Assembly (NCBI GenBank): GCA_027627685.1
Contig: CP091241.1
Span: forward strand, 2,790,396 to 2,854,395
Length of the DNA stretch: 64,000 nt
DNA from: Hyphomonadaceae bacterium ML37
Lineage (GTDB): Bacteria > Pseudomonadota > Alphaproteobacteria > Caulobacterales > Maricaulaceae
Direction: 5' to 3'
Positions 17,227 to 25,366 of this stretch are shown here, in pieces. The notes below the pieces were generated by a model that saw only the letters and a list, made by a program, of their open reading frames with translations, was not told where the DNA came from and searched no databases. Position 1 is the first letter of the stretch. Every line of letters begins with the position of its first letter. The position numbers were made by a program, and so were the translations under genes.

Positions 17227-19053
17227 TTATTCGACAGTCACCGATTTGGCGAGGTTGCGCGGCTGGTCCACGTCCGTGCCCTTGTGCACCGCTGTAAGAT
17301 AGGCGATCAGCTGCACCGCCACGGCCATGACGATAGGCGTCGCCAGCCGGCCCGCAGCGGGCGTCACCAGCGTCAGCGCGCTCTGGTCAGCCAGCTCTGC
17401 TTCGCCTTGCGGATCGGTCACAGCGATCACCCGGGCGCCGCGGGCGCGCACCTGCTCGATGGAGGAGCGGGTCTTGTCGAACAAGACGTCCATGGGCGCC
17501 AGCACGATCACCGCCACGCCTTCTTCGATCAGCGCGATGGGGCCGTGCTTGAGCTCGCCGGCGGCATAGCCTTCAGCGTGGATATAGCTGATCTCCTTGA
17601 GCTTCAGCGCGCCTTCCAGCGCCAGCGGGAACAGGGAGTTGCGCCCCAGGAAGAGCACGATGTCGCTGCGGGCGAGATCCAGCGCGAGCGCGTCCACGCC
17701 CTGACGCAGGCTCAACGCCTCGCCCATCAGGCGCGGCGCGGCGGAGAGATCAGCGATGGCGCCCTGCACCGCCTTCGCATCCATGCGACCACGCTGGGCG
17801 CCCGCCGCGATGGACAGAGCCGCCAGCGCGGCGAGCTGACAGGTGAAGGCCTTGGTGGAGGCTACGCCGATCTCCGGCCCGGCCAGCGTCGGCAGCACGA
17901 TATCGGCCTCGCGCGCCATGGTGGAATGGGCGGTATTGGTCAGGGCGATGGTCACAAGCCCCGCCGCCTTGCACAAGCGCAGGGCTTCGAGCGTGTCGGC
18001 GGTCTCGCCTGACTGGGATATGAAAAGGGCTGCGTCGCCCGGTGAGAACGCCGGGTCGCGATAGCGGAACTCTGACGCGATATCGACTTCGGTGGGAAGC
18101 CCGGCGAGGCTTTCGAACCAGTAGCGCGCGACCATGCCAGCATAGGCCGCCGTGCCGCACGCCACGATCAGCAGCCGGTTCATGCCGGCGAAATTCACCG
18201 CGGCGGGCAGATTAACCGCGCCCTCGGCGAGATTGACGTAAGCGGCGATCGTGCGGCCGACGACTTCGGGCTGTTCGTGGATTTCCTTTTCCATGAAGTG
18301 GCGGAACGGACCCTTGTCCACGCGCCCGAACGCGCCAGGGCCGGCGGCCTGTTTGCGCTGGGCGGGGCGGCCCCGGGCATCGCGCACATCCGCCGCGCCC
18401 GGCCCCACTACCACCGTATCGCCGTCTTCCAGATAGATCAGCGTCGCCGCATCCTCTGGCAACGCCATGGCGTCCGAGGCGATATAGCCTGTGCCCGGCC
18501 CCAGCGCGGCCAGCAGGGGCGCAGCCTTGCGCGCGCCGAACACCAGACCCGGTGCGGTTTTGCTGACAGCGGCCAGCGCAAAGGCGCCCTGCAGCCGGTC
18601 GACCGCCGCGCGCCAGGCGTCATGGGGATCGCCGTGGGCGTCCAGCGCCGCGTCGAGCAGATGGGCGACGACTTCTGAATCGGTGTCGGAGAGAAACACC
18701 CGGCCCTCGCCCGCCAGTTCGGCCTTGAGCGCGGCATGGTTCTCGATAATGCCATTATGGACCAGCGCCACCCGTCCGGCGCGGTGGGGGTGGGCGTTGC
18801 GTTCTTCCGCCGCGCCATGGGTCGCCCAGCGCGTGTGGGCGATGCCGCTGAGGCCCGCCAGCCCGCCGCGCGCCGTCAGCTTGTCTGACAGCGCCGCGAC
18901 CTTGCCCGCAGCGCGTTCGACAGCGAGCCCGCCATCCGGGCCGGCGACGCACACGCCCGCCGAGTCATAGCCGCGATATTCCAGCCGGCGCAGGCCTTCC
19001 ACGAGCACGTCTGCCGCATCCGCCCGCCCCGACACACCGACAATGCCACACAT
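17227..19053 (-). CDS. glmS: Glutamine-fructose-6-phosphate aminotransferase
   Basis: Makes glucosamine-6-phosphate from fructose-6-phosphate and glutamine, the entry to UDP-GlcNAc. 608 residues, exactly the usual length. The N-terminal catalytic Cys follows the initiator Met in MCGIVGVSGR, so the ATG at 19053 is certain. An Ntn glutaminase domain (THTRWATHGAAEERNAHPH-type, here IAHTRWATHG, about 74-83) is followed by two SIS sugar-isomerase domains with ACGTAAYAG, SQSGETADTLEAL and ALEGALKLKEISYIHAEGYAAGELKHGP, and the normal C terminus LAKSVTVE. Its position between a sugar aminotransferase and glycosyltransferases suggests it also feeds glycan synthesis. glmU is not in the window. Confidence 0.96.
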   Translation of the reverse strand: MCGIVGVSGRADAADVLVEGLRRLEYRGYDSAGVCVAGPDGGLAVERAAGKVAALSDKLTARGGLAGLSGIAHTRWATHGAAEERNAHPHRAGRVALVHNGIIENHAALKAELAGEGRVFLSDTDSEVVAHLLDAALDAHGDPHDAWRAAVDRLQGAFALAAVSKTAPGLVFGARKAAPLLAALGPGTGYIASDAMALPEDAATLIYLEDGDTVVVGPGAADVRDARGRPAQRKQAAGPGAFGRVDKGPFRHFMEKEIHEQPEVVGRTIAAYVNLAEGAVNLPAAVNFAGMNRLLIVACGTAAYAGMVARYWFESLAGLPTEVDIASEFRYRDPAFSPGDAALFISQSGETADTLEALRLCKAAGLVTIALTNTAHSTMAREADIVLPTLAGPEIGVASTKAFTCQLAALAALSIAAGAQRGRMDAKAVQGAIADLSAAPRLMGEALSLRQGVDALALDLARSDIVLFLGRNSLFPLALEGALKLKEISYIHAEGYAAGELKHGPIALIEEGVAVIVLAPMDVLFDKTRSSIEQVRARGARVIAVTDPQGEAELADQSALTLVTPAAGRLATPIVMAVAVQLIAYLTAVHKGTDVDQPRNLAKSVTVE

Positions 19054-19207
19054 TGAAAACGCCTCCCGCAGCGGTCCGGACCCGGACCGGTTATAGTCAG
19101 CCCTGCACGCCGGGCGCCAGAGACCCCGCATCGACAAATCATTTCAGTTCATGACATGAGGAAGCTCGACATTGCACCGCGGCGCACCCCCGCCTAGAAC
19201 GCGAATC

Positions 19208-19972
19208 ATGACCGCCTCCGGCCCGGACCCGATTGACACCGCCGCGCGCTTCGCCATCGCCATGCCGGTGGGGGCGTGGCATCCGCTGTTGCCGGCTGCT
19301 CTCGACAGCGTGGCGCGGCAGGACACAGGCGTCGAGATCGCCTTTCTGGATGCGTCAGGCGATGGGCGCGTCGCCGCCGCGGCGGACGCTAGCGAGCTTG
19401 AGTTCGCCTACCGGCGCACCGGGCCGGACGCAGGCCAGGCCGCCGCCATCGCGGAAGGATGGGCGCACACGCGCGCGCCGATCCTGGGCTGGCTGAATGC
19501 GGACGATCTGCTGGTTCCCGGCGCCCTCGCCGCCGTGTCGCAAGCCTTTGACGCTGATCCTGACACCGGCGTCGTGCATGGCGGATCGGACTTCATCGAC
19601 GAAACCGGGCGCGTCATCGGCGTGCACGACCATGTGGATGAAGCCGGACCGCTGCTCTACCGCTCCAATTTGATCTCCCAGCCCTCATGCTTTGTGCGCC
19701 GCGCCATTGTGGAGGCGGCTGGCGGAATTGATGAATCGCTGGTCTACACCATGGACTGGGAGCTCTGGGTGCGTCTGTACGCCGCCGGGGTCCGGTTCGC
19801 GCGCATCGACCGGACGCTGTCACACGTCTACATGGGGTCAGGAACTAAAACGGCCGACATCAGTGCGCGCCGCCTCACCGAAATCGCCCGGCTGGTACAT
19901 CGTCATGCCGGACTGTGGAACGCCGTCAAATCAACCGCATCCTTCGCCTTGCACCCCATCCGGAGCCGCTGA
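19208..19972 (+). CDS. Family 2 glycosyltransferase
   Basis: 254-residue GT-A-fold glycosyltransferase. AIAMPVGAWHPLLPAALDSVARQ near the start gives the nucleotide-binding strand, and the metal-binding motif is NADDLL (about residue 98) in the form ILGWLNADD. The acceptor-side MDWELWVRL (about 181-189) carries the usual ED/EL pattern. FIDETGRV and SLVYTMD are typical of rhamnosyl- and galactosyl-type GT2. It is shorter than the next gene and lacks the DUF115 part. Its last base overlaps the start of the GT2-DUF115 gene (TGATG). Donor sugar unknown. It is divergent from glmS across 154 bases. Confidence 0.82.
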   Translation: MTASGPDPIDTAARFAIAMPVGAWHPLLPAALDSVARQDTGVEIAFLDASGDGRVAAAADASELEFAYRRTGPDAGQAAAIAEGWAHTRAPILGWLNADDLLVPGALAAVSQAFDADPDTGVVHGGSDFIDETGRVIGVHDHVDEAGPLLYRSNLISQPSCFVRRAIVEAAGGIDESLVYTMDWELWVRLYAAGVRFARIDRTLSHVYMGSGTKTADISARRLTEIARLVHRHAGLWNAVKSTASFALHPIRSR

Positions 19973-22098
19973 TGTCCGCCGCCGCGACACGCCCCCGCTT
20001 CTCCATCGTGACGCCGAACTGGAATGGACGGGCTTATCTGCGCCCCTGCCTGGATTCAGTGCTGGAGCAAAATTATCCGGAGCTGGAATACATCGTCGTG
20101 GACGGGGCGAGCACGGATGGGTCCCGGCTGCTCATAGAGGAATACCGCGACCGGCTCTCCACCATTATCTGCGAGCCCGATAACGGGCATGCCGATGCGC
20201 TGAACAAGGGCTTCGCCGCGTCCACCGGCGAGCTGATGGGCTGGATCAACTCCGATGATGTGATCCTGCCCGGCACGCTGTCCTTTGTCGCGCGGCTGTT
20301 TGAAATGCGGCCCGATATCGAATGGATCACCGGGCGCCCCTCCAGTATGAATTCCGACGGCGTGATCGAGTGGATGGGGCAGACAAGGCCCTGGTCGCGC
20401 CTGCGATTCCTGGCCGGCGACAATCAGTGGATCCAGCAGGAATCCACCTTCTGGCGGCGCAGCCTGTGGGAGCGCGCCGGCAGCCGTCTGGATACGGACT
20501 TTCGCCTGGCCAACGATTTCGAGCTGTGGTGCCGATTCTTCCGGCATGCGGAGCTTCATACAGTCGACCGGCATCTGGGCTGCTTCCGGGTCCGGCCCGG
20601 CCAACGGTCCATTGTCTTCAAGACGCGTTATGAGAGCGAGGCAAAGGATGTTCTGGCCCGCGAGCTGGACGCGGTGGAGCCGACTTTCCGCGACGCTTTC
20701 GGCGCTTTCTTGCCGGACGCACCAGTCACGCTGGATGACGAGACGCGGCTGGCGCGCAATGCCGAGCTGTCGGCCTGCGATCCGCCGATCATCCGCCCGG
20801 CCAGCCTGAACCCGCGCGGGCGCAGCTCGCGCACCGCCCCCCTCGACACCCGCGCCTTCGACGGCGCGCTGGAGCGTGCGCGCGCGCCCAGCCTGCTGGA
20901 GCGCTTCGCCGGGGTTCATACCGGGCAGCGTTGCTTCATCATGGGCAATGGCCCGTCGCTGAACCGGACCGATCTGGAGCTGCTGGAAGGCGAAACGGTC
21001 TTCGCGTGCAATTCCGCCTTCCTCCTGTTTGACCGGATCAACTGGCGCCCGACCTATTACACCTGTGTGGATTCGCGCGTGCTGCCGGATCGCGCCGGCG
21101 ACATCCAGGCGATGCTGGCGCAAAATCCGTCCATAACAGCCTTCTTTCCCGCCGAGGTGCAGGAGCATGTGGGGGAGAAGCGGCGCTACCCCACACGCGC
21201 GATCCTGCCCTCGGCGCGCAACCGCTTCTATTTCCGCGAAGCCTACGGCACTCTGGAGAACCTGCCCGAGTCCATGTTCTCCCCCGATATCGACCAGCAT
21301 GTGATACAGCCGCGCACCGTCACGATCACCATGCTGCAGATCGCCGCTTATATGGGCTTTTCGGAGATTTACCTGATCGGCTGCGACACGCGCTACACAG
21401 TGCCCGCGACCGTCGATGAGGAAGATGGCGAGGGCCTGGCGCTGGTCTCGACGCGCGACGATGACGCCAATCATTTCGATCCGGCCTATTTCGGCAAGGG
21501 CCGCAAATGGCATGCCCCAAAAGTCGAGCTGATGGTGGAGCACTACCGCATCGCCCGCGATGCACTGGAGGCGCGCGGCATTAAAGTGTTCGACGCCACA
21601 GTCGACGGCGCGCTGGACGTATTTGACAAGGTTGAGTTCAGCGCGCTGTTCGATCCGGACGCTCAGGTCATCATCAAGGCGCGCGCCGCCGCCGCCCCGG
21701 CGGCCGATCAGGCGGCCGGGCCGCGCGGCATGGACGCCTTGATCAACCGGGCGCCCGCGTCCTTTCGCCAGCCTCTCCTGTCGCTGTGGCGCAATCGCCG
21801 CTTCGCCGCCGCGGTACTGGTGATGACGGCCATCGGAGCGGTCGTGGTGGCGAGCCCGCCCGTTGAACCCTTCCGCCTGTGGATATGGCCGCTGGCCCTG
21901 TTTGCCGCCGGGTTTATCTTCACCGGCGCCGTGGCGATCAAATCGCGCCGGCTGCTGATGGAAGCGCACCGGCAGCTGGCGGACCTGCACCGGCGCGAAG
22001 CATCACGTGAGCTGCGCTATATCGAACTGGATTCCCAGCTGGAGGATGCGCGCGCACGGCTAGAAGAGCTGGAAGCTGACCGTCCGGATACGGACTAG
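19972..22098 (+). CDS. GT2 - DUF115 (MptE-like) - membrane - coiled-coil fusion
   Basis: 708-residue fusion. Residues about 5-230 are a GT2 domain (SIVTPNWNGRAYLRPCLDSV; WINSDDVILPG carries the metal motif; LANDFELWCRF the ED-like motif). Residues about 315-560 match the DUF115/6-hydroxymethylpterin-kinase-MptE-like domain seen in Maf flagellin glycosyltransferases: CFIMGNGPSLNRTDLELL, FACNSAFLLFD, then YLIGCDTRY and VELMVEHYRIARDALEARGIKVFDAT. About 611-656 hold two membrane helices, and about 670-708 a charged coiled coil (ASRELRYIELDSQLEDARARLEELEAD). The start is an ATG whose A is the last base of the upstream stop. The joint presence suggests transfer of a sugar, perhaps a sialic-acid-like one, to a surface protein or glycan. 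Confidence 0.8.
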   Translation: MSAAATRPRFSIVTPNWNGRAYLRPCLDSVLEQNYPELEYIVVDGASTDGSRLLIEEYRDRLSTIICEPDNGHADALNKGFAASTGELMGWINSDDVILPGTLSFVARLFEMRPDIEWITGRPSSMNSDGVIEWMGQTRPWSRLRFLAGDNQWIQQESTFWRRSLWERAGSRLDTDFRLANDFELWCRFFRHAELHTVDRHLGCFRVRPGQRSIVFKTRYESEAKDVLARELDAVEPTFRDAFGAFLPDAPVTLDDETRLARNAELSACDPPIIRPASLNPRGRSSRTAPLDTRAFDGALERARAPSLLERFAGVHTGQRCFIMGNGPSLNRTDLELLEGETVFACNSAFLLFDRINWRPTYYTCVDSRVLPDRAGDIQAMLAQNPSITAFFPAEVQEHVGEKRRYPTRAILPSARNRFYFREAYGTLENLPESMFSPDIDQHVIQPRTVTITMLQIAAYMGFSEIYLIGCDTRYTVPATVDEEDGEGLALVSTRDDDANHFDPAYFGKGRKWHAPKVELMVEHYRIARDALEARGIKVFDATVDGALDVFDKVEFSALFDPDAQVIIKARAAAAPAADQAAGPRGMDALINRAPASFRQPLLSLWRNRRFAAAVLVMTAIGAVVVASPPVEPFRLWIWPLALFAAGFIFTGAVAIKSRRLLMEAHRQLADLHRREASRELRYIELDSQLEDARARLEELEADRPDTD

Positions 22099-22940
22099 GC
22101 TTCGCTCAGCCCAATCCTGAACAGCCCGCCCGCCAGCGCCTGACCCTCCAGGCCGATGGAGGCCGAGGTGACATAGATGTCGCCGTCTGCGAAGGCGAGG
22201 CTGGTGGGGCGCGCCACCGGCATCTCGATGCGGGCCATGAGCACGCCGTCCGGGTCATACCGGTCGATCCGCCAGCCGTCCCAGAACGCAATCCAGAGAC
22301 AGCCGTCCGCATCGGTCTCCATACCGTCCGGATAGCCATCGCCGTCCCCGAACTGCGCGAAGACCCGCTTGTTGGAGAAGCCCGAGCCGCCGCCGTCCAG
22401 ATCAGCGATAAACACGGTCTGGCGCGCAGAATCCGTGAGATAGGCCCGCCCGCGCGCCGCATCGAAGGCCGGACCATTGGTGACGCGGTAGCCCGTTTCC
22501 AGACATCGCGACGTCCCGTCCGGATCGAGCCGCCACCACGCGCCGGATGCGATAGCTTCAGCATCATCCATGGTCCCGGCCCAGAAACTGCCGTCCGGGG
22601 CGCGCTTGCCGTCATTGAAGCGATTGCCGGGCGTCGCGGCCTCGGGCTGACAGACCGGCTCCACCTCAATGGCTCCGCCATCCGAGGGCAGAGTCAGCCG
22701 GGCGAAGCCCGATTTCATGGCCGCGAGCAGCCGCCCGTCAGGCTCGATCAGGAATGAGCCCACCGGTTCCGGCGCGGGCCAGCTGGTCTTGTGGCCGCCC
22801 GCCGGCTCATACCGGTGCAGCGCGGGCGCCTTGATATCGGTCCACCAGAGCGCCTGCCCGTCCCAGACCGGGCCCTCGCCCAGAATGGCCCGGGCGTCCC
22901 ACACGCACTCAGGCGTCCCGATCCGCAGCCCAGCGCTCAT
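22095..22940 (-). CDS. SMP-30/gluconolactonase-family lactonase
   Basis: 281-residue six-bladed beta-propeller of the SMP-30 family, which hydrolyses aldonolactones such as glucono-, xylono- or arabinonolactone using a divalent metal. Family markers are ILGEGPVWD (Glu ligand, about residue 21), RFNDGKRAPDGSFWAGTMDD (Asn and Asp ligands, about 107-126), RVTNGPAFD and GYPDGMETDADGCLWIAFWDG (Asp ligand, about 204-224). Last gene of the five-gene operon starting at 26251; its ATG overlaps the SDR stop (ATGA). Its stop overlaps the stop of the convergent fusion gene in a CTAG. Within this operon a lactone opened after SDR oxidation is the natural substrate; that is inference. Confidence 0.86.
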   Translation of the reverse strand: MSAGLRIGTPECVWDARAILGEGPVWDGQALWWTDIKAPALHRYEPAGGHKTSWPAPEPVGSFLIEPDGRLLAAMKSGFARLTLPSDGGAIEVEPVCQPEAATPGNRFNDGKRAPDGSFWAGTMDDAEAIASGAWWRLDPDGTSRCLETGYRVTNGPAFDAARGRAYLTDSARQTVFIADLDGGGSGFSNKRVFAQFGDGDGYPDGMETDADGCLWIAFWDGWRIDRYDPDGVLMARIEMPVARPTSLAFADGDIYVTSASIGLEGQALAGGLFRIGLSEA

Positions 22941-23674
22941 ACCGGATCATGCAGGCGCGACAGCACGCCCCCGTCGAGCCAGAAGGTCGTGCCCGTTGCG
23001 AACGCAGCTGCAGGCGAGGCGAGAAACACTGCCACCTGCGCCGCCTCTTCCGGGGCGCCAATGCGATTGAGGGGGTGGCAGGCTTCCAGCTCCTGGAACG
23101 CTTCCTCGCGCCCCTCGAACCCGGCCATCAGCATGGGGGTGGCGATGGCGGCGGGCGCCAGGCAGGTGACGCGCACCCGCGCACCCAGATCCACCGCCAG
23201 CGCCCGCGTCAGGCCATGCAGCGCCGCTTTGGACGTGGCGTAGGCGGCAAATTCCGGCTTGGTCGCCTGGGCGTGCACGCTGCCAATATTGATCACGCAG
23301 CCGCGCGCGGCCTCGAGCTCGGGCAGGAAGGTCTGCACCAGGCGGAAGGGCGCGGTGAGATTGACGTTCATAGTGCGCCGCCAGGCGTCCATGGACAGCG
23401 TGTCCACTGGCGCGAGGATCTGTGCGGCGGCGTTATTGACCAGCACCGTCAGCTGCGCACCGTCCAGCGCGCCGCGCACGGCATGCGCGAACGTCTCCAG
23501 CGCGGCGCCGTCCTCGGCGATGCGGTTGAGGTCGGCCTCCACGAAGGCGTCGCATACATCGCCCTCAGCGGGCGTGCGCCCGGTGCCGATCACGCGGTAA
23601 CCCGCGGCCCTGAACGCTGCGCCCAGCGCGGTTCCGATCCCGCCCGAAATCCCGGTGACGAGCGCGGCCTGCAT
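22937..23674 (-). CDS. Short-chain dehydrogenase/reductase
   Basis: 245-residue classical SDR. The cofactor site is TGISGGIG (residues 8-15), followed by NNAA (about 84) and the catalytic Ser in INIGSVHAQ (about 133) with Tyr and Lys in YATSKAALHG (about 146-155). APAAIATPML is the usual loop after the active site. Related enzymes oxidise aldoses such as xylose or glucose at C1, or act on sugar nucleotides; NAD or NADP preference cannot be seen. It lies between the hydroxyacid dehydrogenase and the lactonase genes, with one-base and four-base overlaps. Joint operation with the lactonase is likely. Confidence 0.85.
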   Translation of the reverse strand: MQAALVTGISGGIGTALGAAFRAAGYRVIGTGRTPAEGDVCDAFVEADLNRIAEDGAALETFAHAVRGALDGAQLTVLVNNAAAQILAPVDTLSMDAWRRTMNVNLTAPFRLVQTFLPELEAARGCVINIGSVHAQATKPEFAAYATSKAALHGLTRALAVDLGARVRVTCLAPAAIATPMLMAGFEGREEAFQELEACHPLNRIGAPEEAAQVAVFLASPAAAFATGTTFWLDGGVLSRLHDPV

Positions 23675-24618
23675 CAGCCGCCAGCCTGCTTGACGCCCAG
23701 GAAGTCGAACATGTGGCCAATGGCCTGCAGGCTGACCCGGCGCACCGCGTCCTCGGTATTGGAGGCGTTGTGCGAGCCGAATATGCAGCGGTCATAGGTG
23801 CGCAGCACATTGTCCGGGGCCAGCGGTTCGATCTCGAACACGTCCAGCGCCGCCGAGTGAATGCGCCCTGATTCCAGACCCGCCAGCAGGGCGGTTTCCT
23901 TGACCACCGGCCCGCGGCCCACATTAACGATGCGCACGCCCGGCTTCACCCGCGCCAGCATATCCTCGTTGAACATATGGCGGGTGTGGGCGTTGAGCGG
24001 AGCGGTGAAGACCAGGAAGTCGCACGCCTCCACGCCCTCGGGCCAGGGCTTGTTCTCCACCTGGTGGCCCTCCAGCGGGCGGAAGGCGGGATCATAGGCG
24101 ATGATGTGCATCTCGGCGGCCAGAAGGCGCAGGGCGGTGTTGCGGCCGATATCGCCAAACCCGATCACGCCGGCTGTGCGTCCGGCCAGCGAAATGCCGC
24201 GCGGCTTGGGCCAGGTCTTGTTGAGGCGGATTTCCCGGTCGATGTAATAGCTCTCGCGCGCCAGCCCGTTGACATAGTTGACCGCCAGATCGGCGACCTC
24301 GCGCCCGAACACGCCCGGCGTGTTCACTGCGGGCAGGTTGAGACGCTTGGCGGCGGCGAAGTCCACATTGTCGACGCCCACACCCCATTTCACGATGGCT
24401 TTGAGATTGCCCGCCGCGCCGGCTTCCAGCACGCGGGCGCTGGCCGGGTCATCGCCAATAATCCAGCCGTCAAAGCCGGGCAGGAGGGCGATCAGCTCGT
24501 CCTCTGACAGGGTCTGGACGACCTTGGGCGCCTCCAACTCGACACCGCTTTTGGCGAAGACCGGACGAAACTCATCAATCATGCCCAGCATGGGCGGGCA
24601 GGTGACCAGAACGCGCAT
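23674..24618 (-). CDS. D-isomer 2-hydroxyacid dehydrogenase
   Basis: 314-residue NAD(P)-dependent dehydrogenase. The Rossmann fold has VIGFGDIGRNTALRLL at about residue 150. The catalytic triad is visible: Arg in VNVGRGPVV (about 235), Glu in DVFEIEPL (about 266) and His in FGSHNASNT (about 287), the last replacing the usual TPHIGG. No ACT domain, and it ends soon after the catalytic domain, unlike the SerA at 2372-3595. It should oxidise or reduce a 2-hydroxy/2-keto acid, so a sugar-acid substrate fits the operon. The ATG at 24618 was chosen over one 24 bases upstream because GGAAG is 8 to 12 bases before it and the upstream gene ends four bases away. Confidence 0.86.
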   Translation of the reverse strand: MRVLVTCPPMLGMIDEFRPVFAKSGVELEAPKVVQTLSEDELIALLPGFDGWIIGDDPASARVLEAGAAGNLKAIVKWGVGVDNVDFAAAKRLNLPAVNTPGVFGREVADLAVNYVNGLARESYYIDREIRLNKTWPKPRGISLAGRTAGVIGFGDIGRNTALRLLAAEMHIIAYDPAFRPLEGHQVENKPWPEGVEACDFLVFTAPLNAHTRHMFNEDMLARVKPGVRIVNVGRGPVVKETALLAGLESGRIHSAALDVFEIEPLAPDNVLRTYDRCIFGSHNASNTEDAVRRVSLQAIGHMFDFLGVKQAGG

Positions 24619-24622
24619 GAGC

Positions 24623-25327
24623 TCAGCTTCCTTTGCGGGCATTGTACAGCGCGACCGCCTCGGCCTGCGCCCACTGGTCGGCGTCGTCGATATCGATGGA
24701 TTCCAGCGCCGGCGTCACATACATGGCTGGCCGCTTGCCGATGCGGGCGCTGGTGGCCGCAAAGCTCTCCCGGTTGAACAGGTAGAGATTGGAGTTTTCC
24801 TCATACCAGGGCTCAAGATCCTGGGTCCGGATCAGATTGTCCGGATCATGGTTCACCGGGGTCATGTCCTCGCGGTAGAAGCGGGTCTGGATGCGGTTCA
24901 CCGCAAACAGGCTGTCGGCCTCGCCCGCCGCCTTCGTCGCATGATACTTGGCCAGCGCGCCGCGCATGGCGTCGGCCGACAGGAGCGGATTGGTGGTGTG
25001 GGTCATCAGATACGTGTCGGCGTCCACATTGGCGACATCATCGCCCAGCACCAGATTCATCGAGACGAAGTCGCCGCAAATCTCCGGCTTGCGGTCGCGG
25101 ATCATCACCCGGCCGCCGCCATCGCCGTCATTGAGGCCCTTGTCCGACAGAATCTCGCGCGCATCGGTGTTGATCACCACGCGGTCGATCTCCTCCATGC
25201 TCAGCAGGGTGTCGAGAATCCAGCGAAACAGCGGCTTGCCCGCGAACTCGCGGAAATTCTTGGAGGTGACGCGCGCCGAGTGCGCCTTCATCGGCAGAAG
25301 GGCGACCAGCTTGAAACGGTCCGGCAT
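24623..25327 (-). CDS. Acylneuraminate-type CMP-sugar synthetase
   Basis: 234-residue cytidylyltransferase of the CMP-sialic/CMP-ulosonate type. The CTP-binding start is VALLPMKAHSARVTSKNFREFAGKPLF (about residues 7-33; the consensus is IPARxGSKRxPxKN), DRVVINTDA (about 48) and later LMTHTTNPLLSADAMRGAL (about 100) follow. It is neither KdsB nor GlmU-like. KxLF and THTTNPL are characteristic of NeuA/LegF-like synthetases, though here the ARGGSK loop is altered to KAHSARVTSK. It sits second in the operon after the GT2 gene, with AGGAG upstream. The 2-keto sugar it activates is unknown and no NeuB-like synthase is nearby. Confidence 0.8.
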   Translation of the reverse strand: MPDRFKLVALLPMKAHSARVTSKNFREFAGKPLFRWILDTLLSMEEIDRVVINTDAREILSDKGLNDGDGGGRVMIRDRKPEICGDFVSMNLVLGDDVANVDADTYLMTHTTNPLLSADAMRGALAKYHATKAAGEADSLFAVNRIQTRFYREDMTPVNHDPDNLIRTQDLEPWYEENSNLYLFNRESFAATSARIGKRPAMYVTPALESIDIDDADQWAQAEAVALYNARKGS

Positions 25328-25366
25328 GGGAAAGGCTCCTGATTGAATGGCGCCGCCTGACGCGGG

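Noticed and set aside
15850-18012. Long open frame (720 codons) on the + strand
   Set aside because: Lies opposite the DegT aminotransferase and glmS. Composition is rich in Arg, Gly and His as expected of a GC-driven antisense frame; no family motif.
17060-19207. glmS ribozyme upstream of glmS
   Set aside because: This ribozyme is a feature of Gram-positive bacteria and no matching fold was seen in the 154-base divergent region.
24623-25327. Second CMP-Kdo synthetase (kdsB)
   Set aside because: Shorter than KdsB and with acylneuraminate-type motifs; a proper kdsB exists at 5500-6276.
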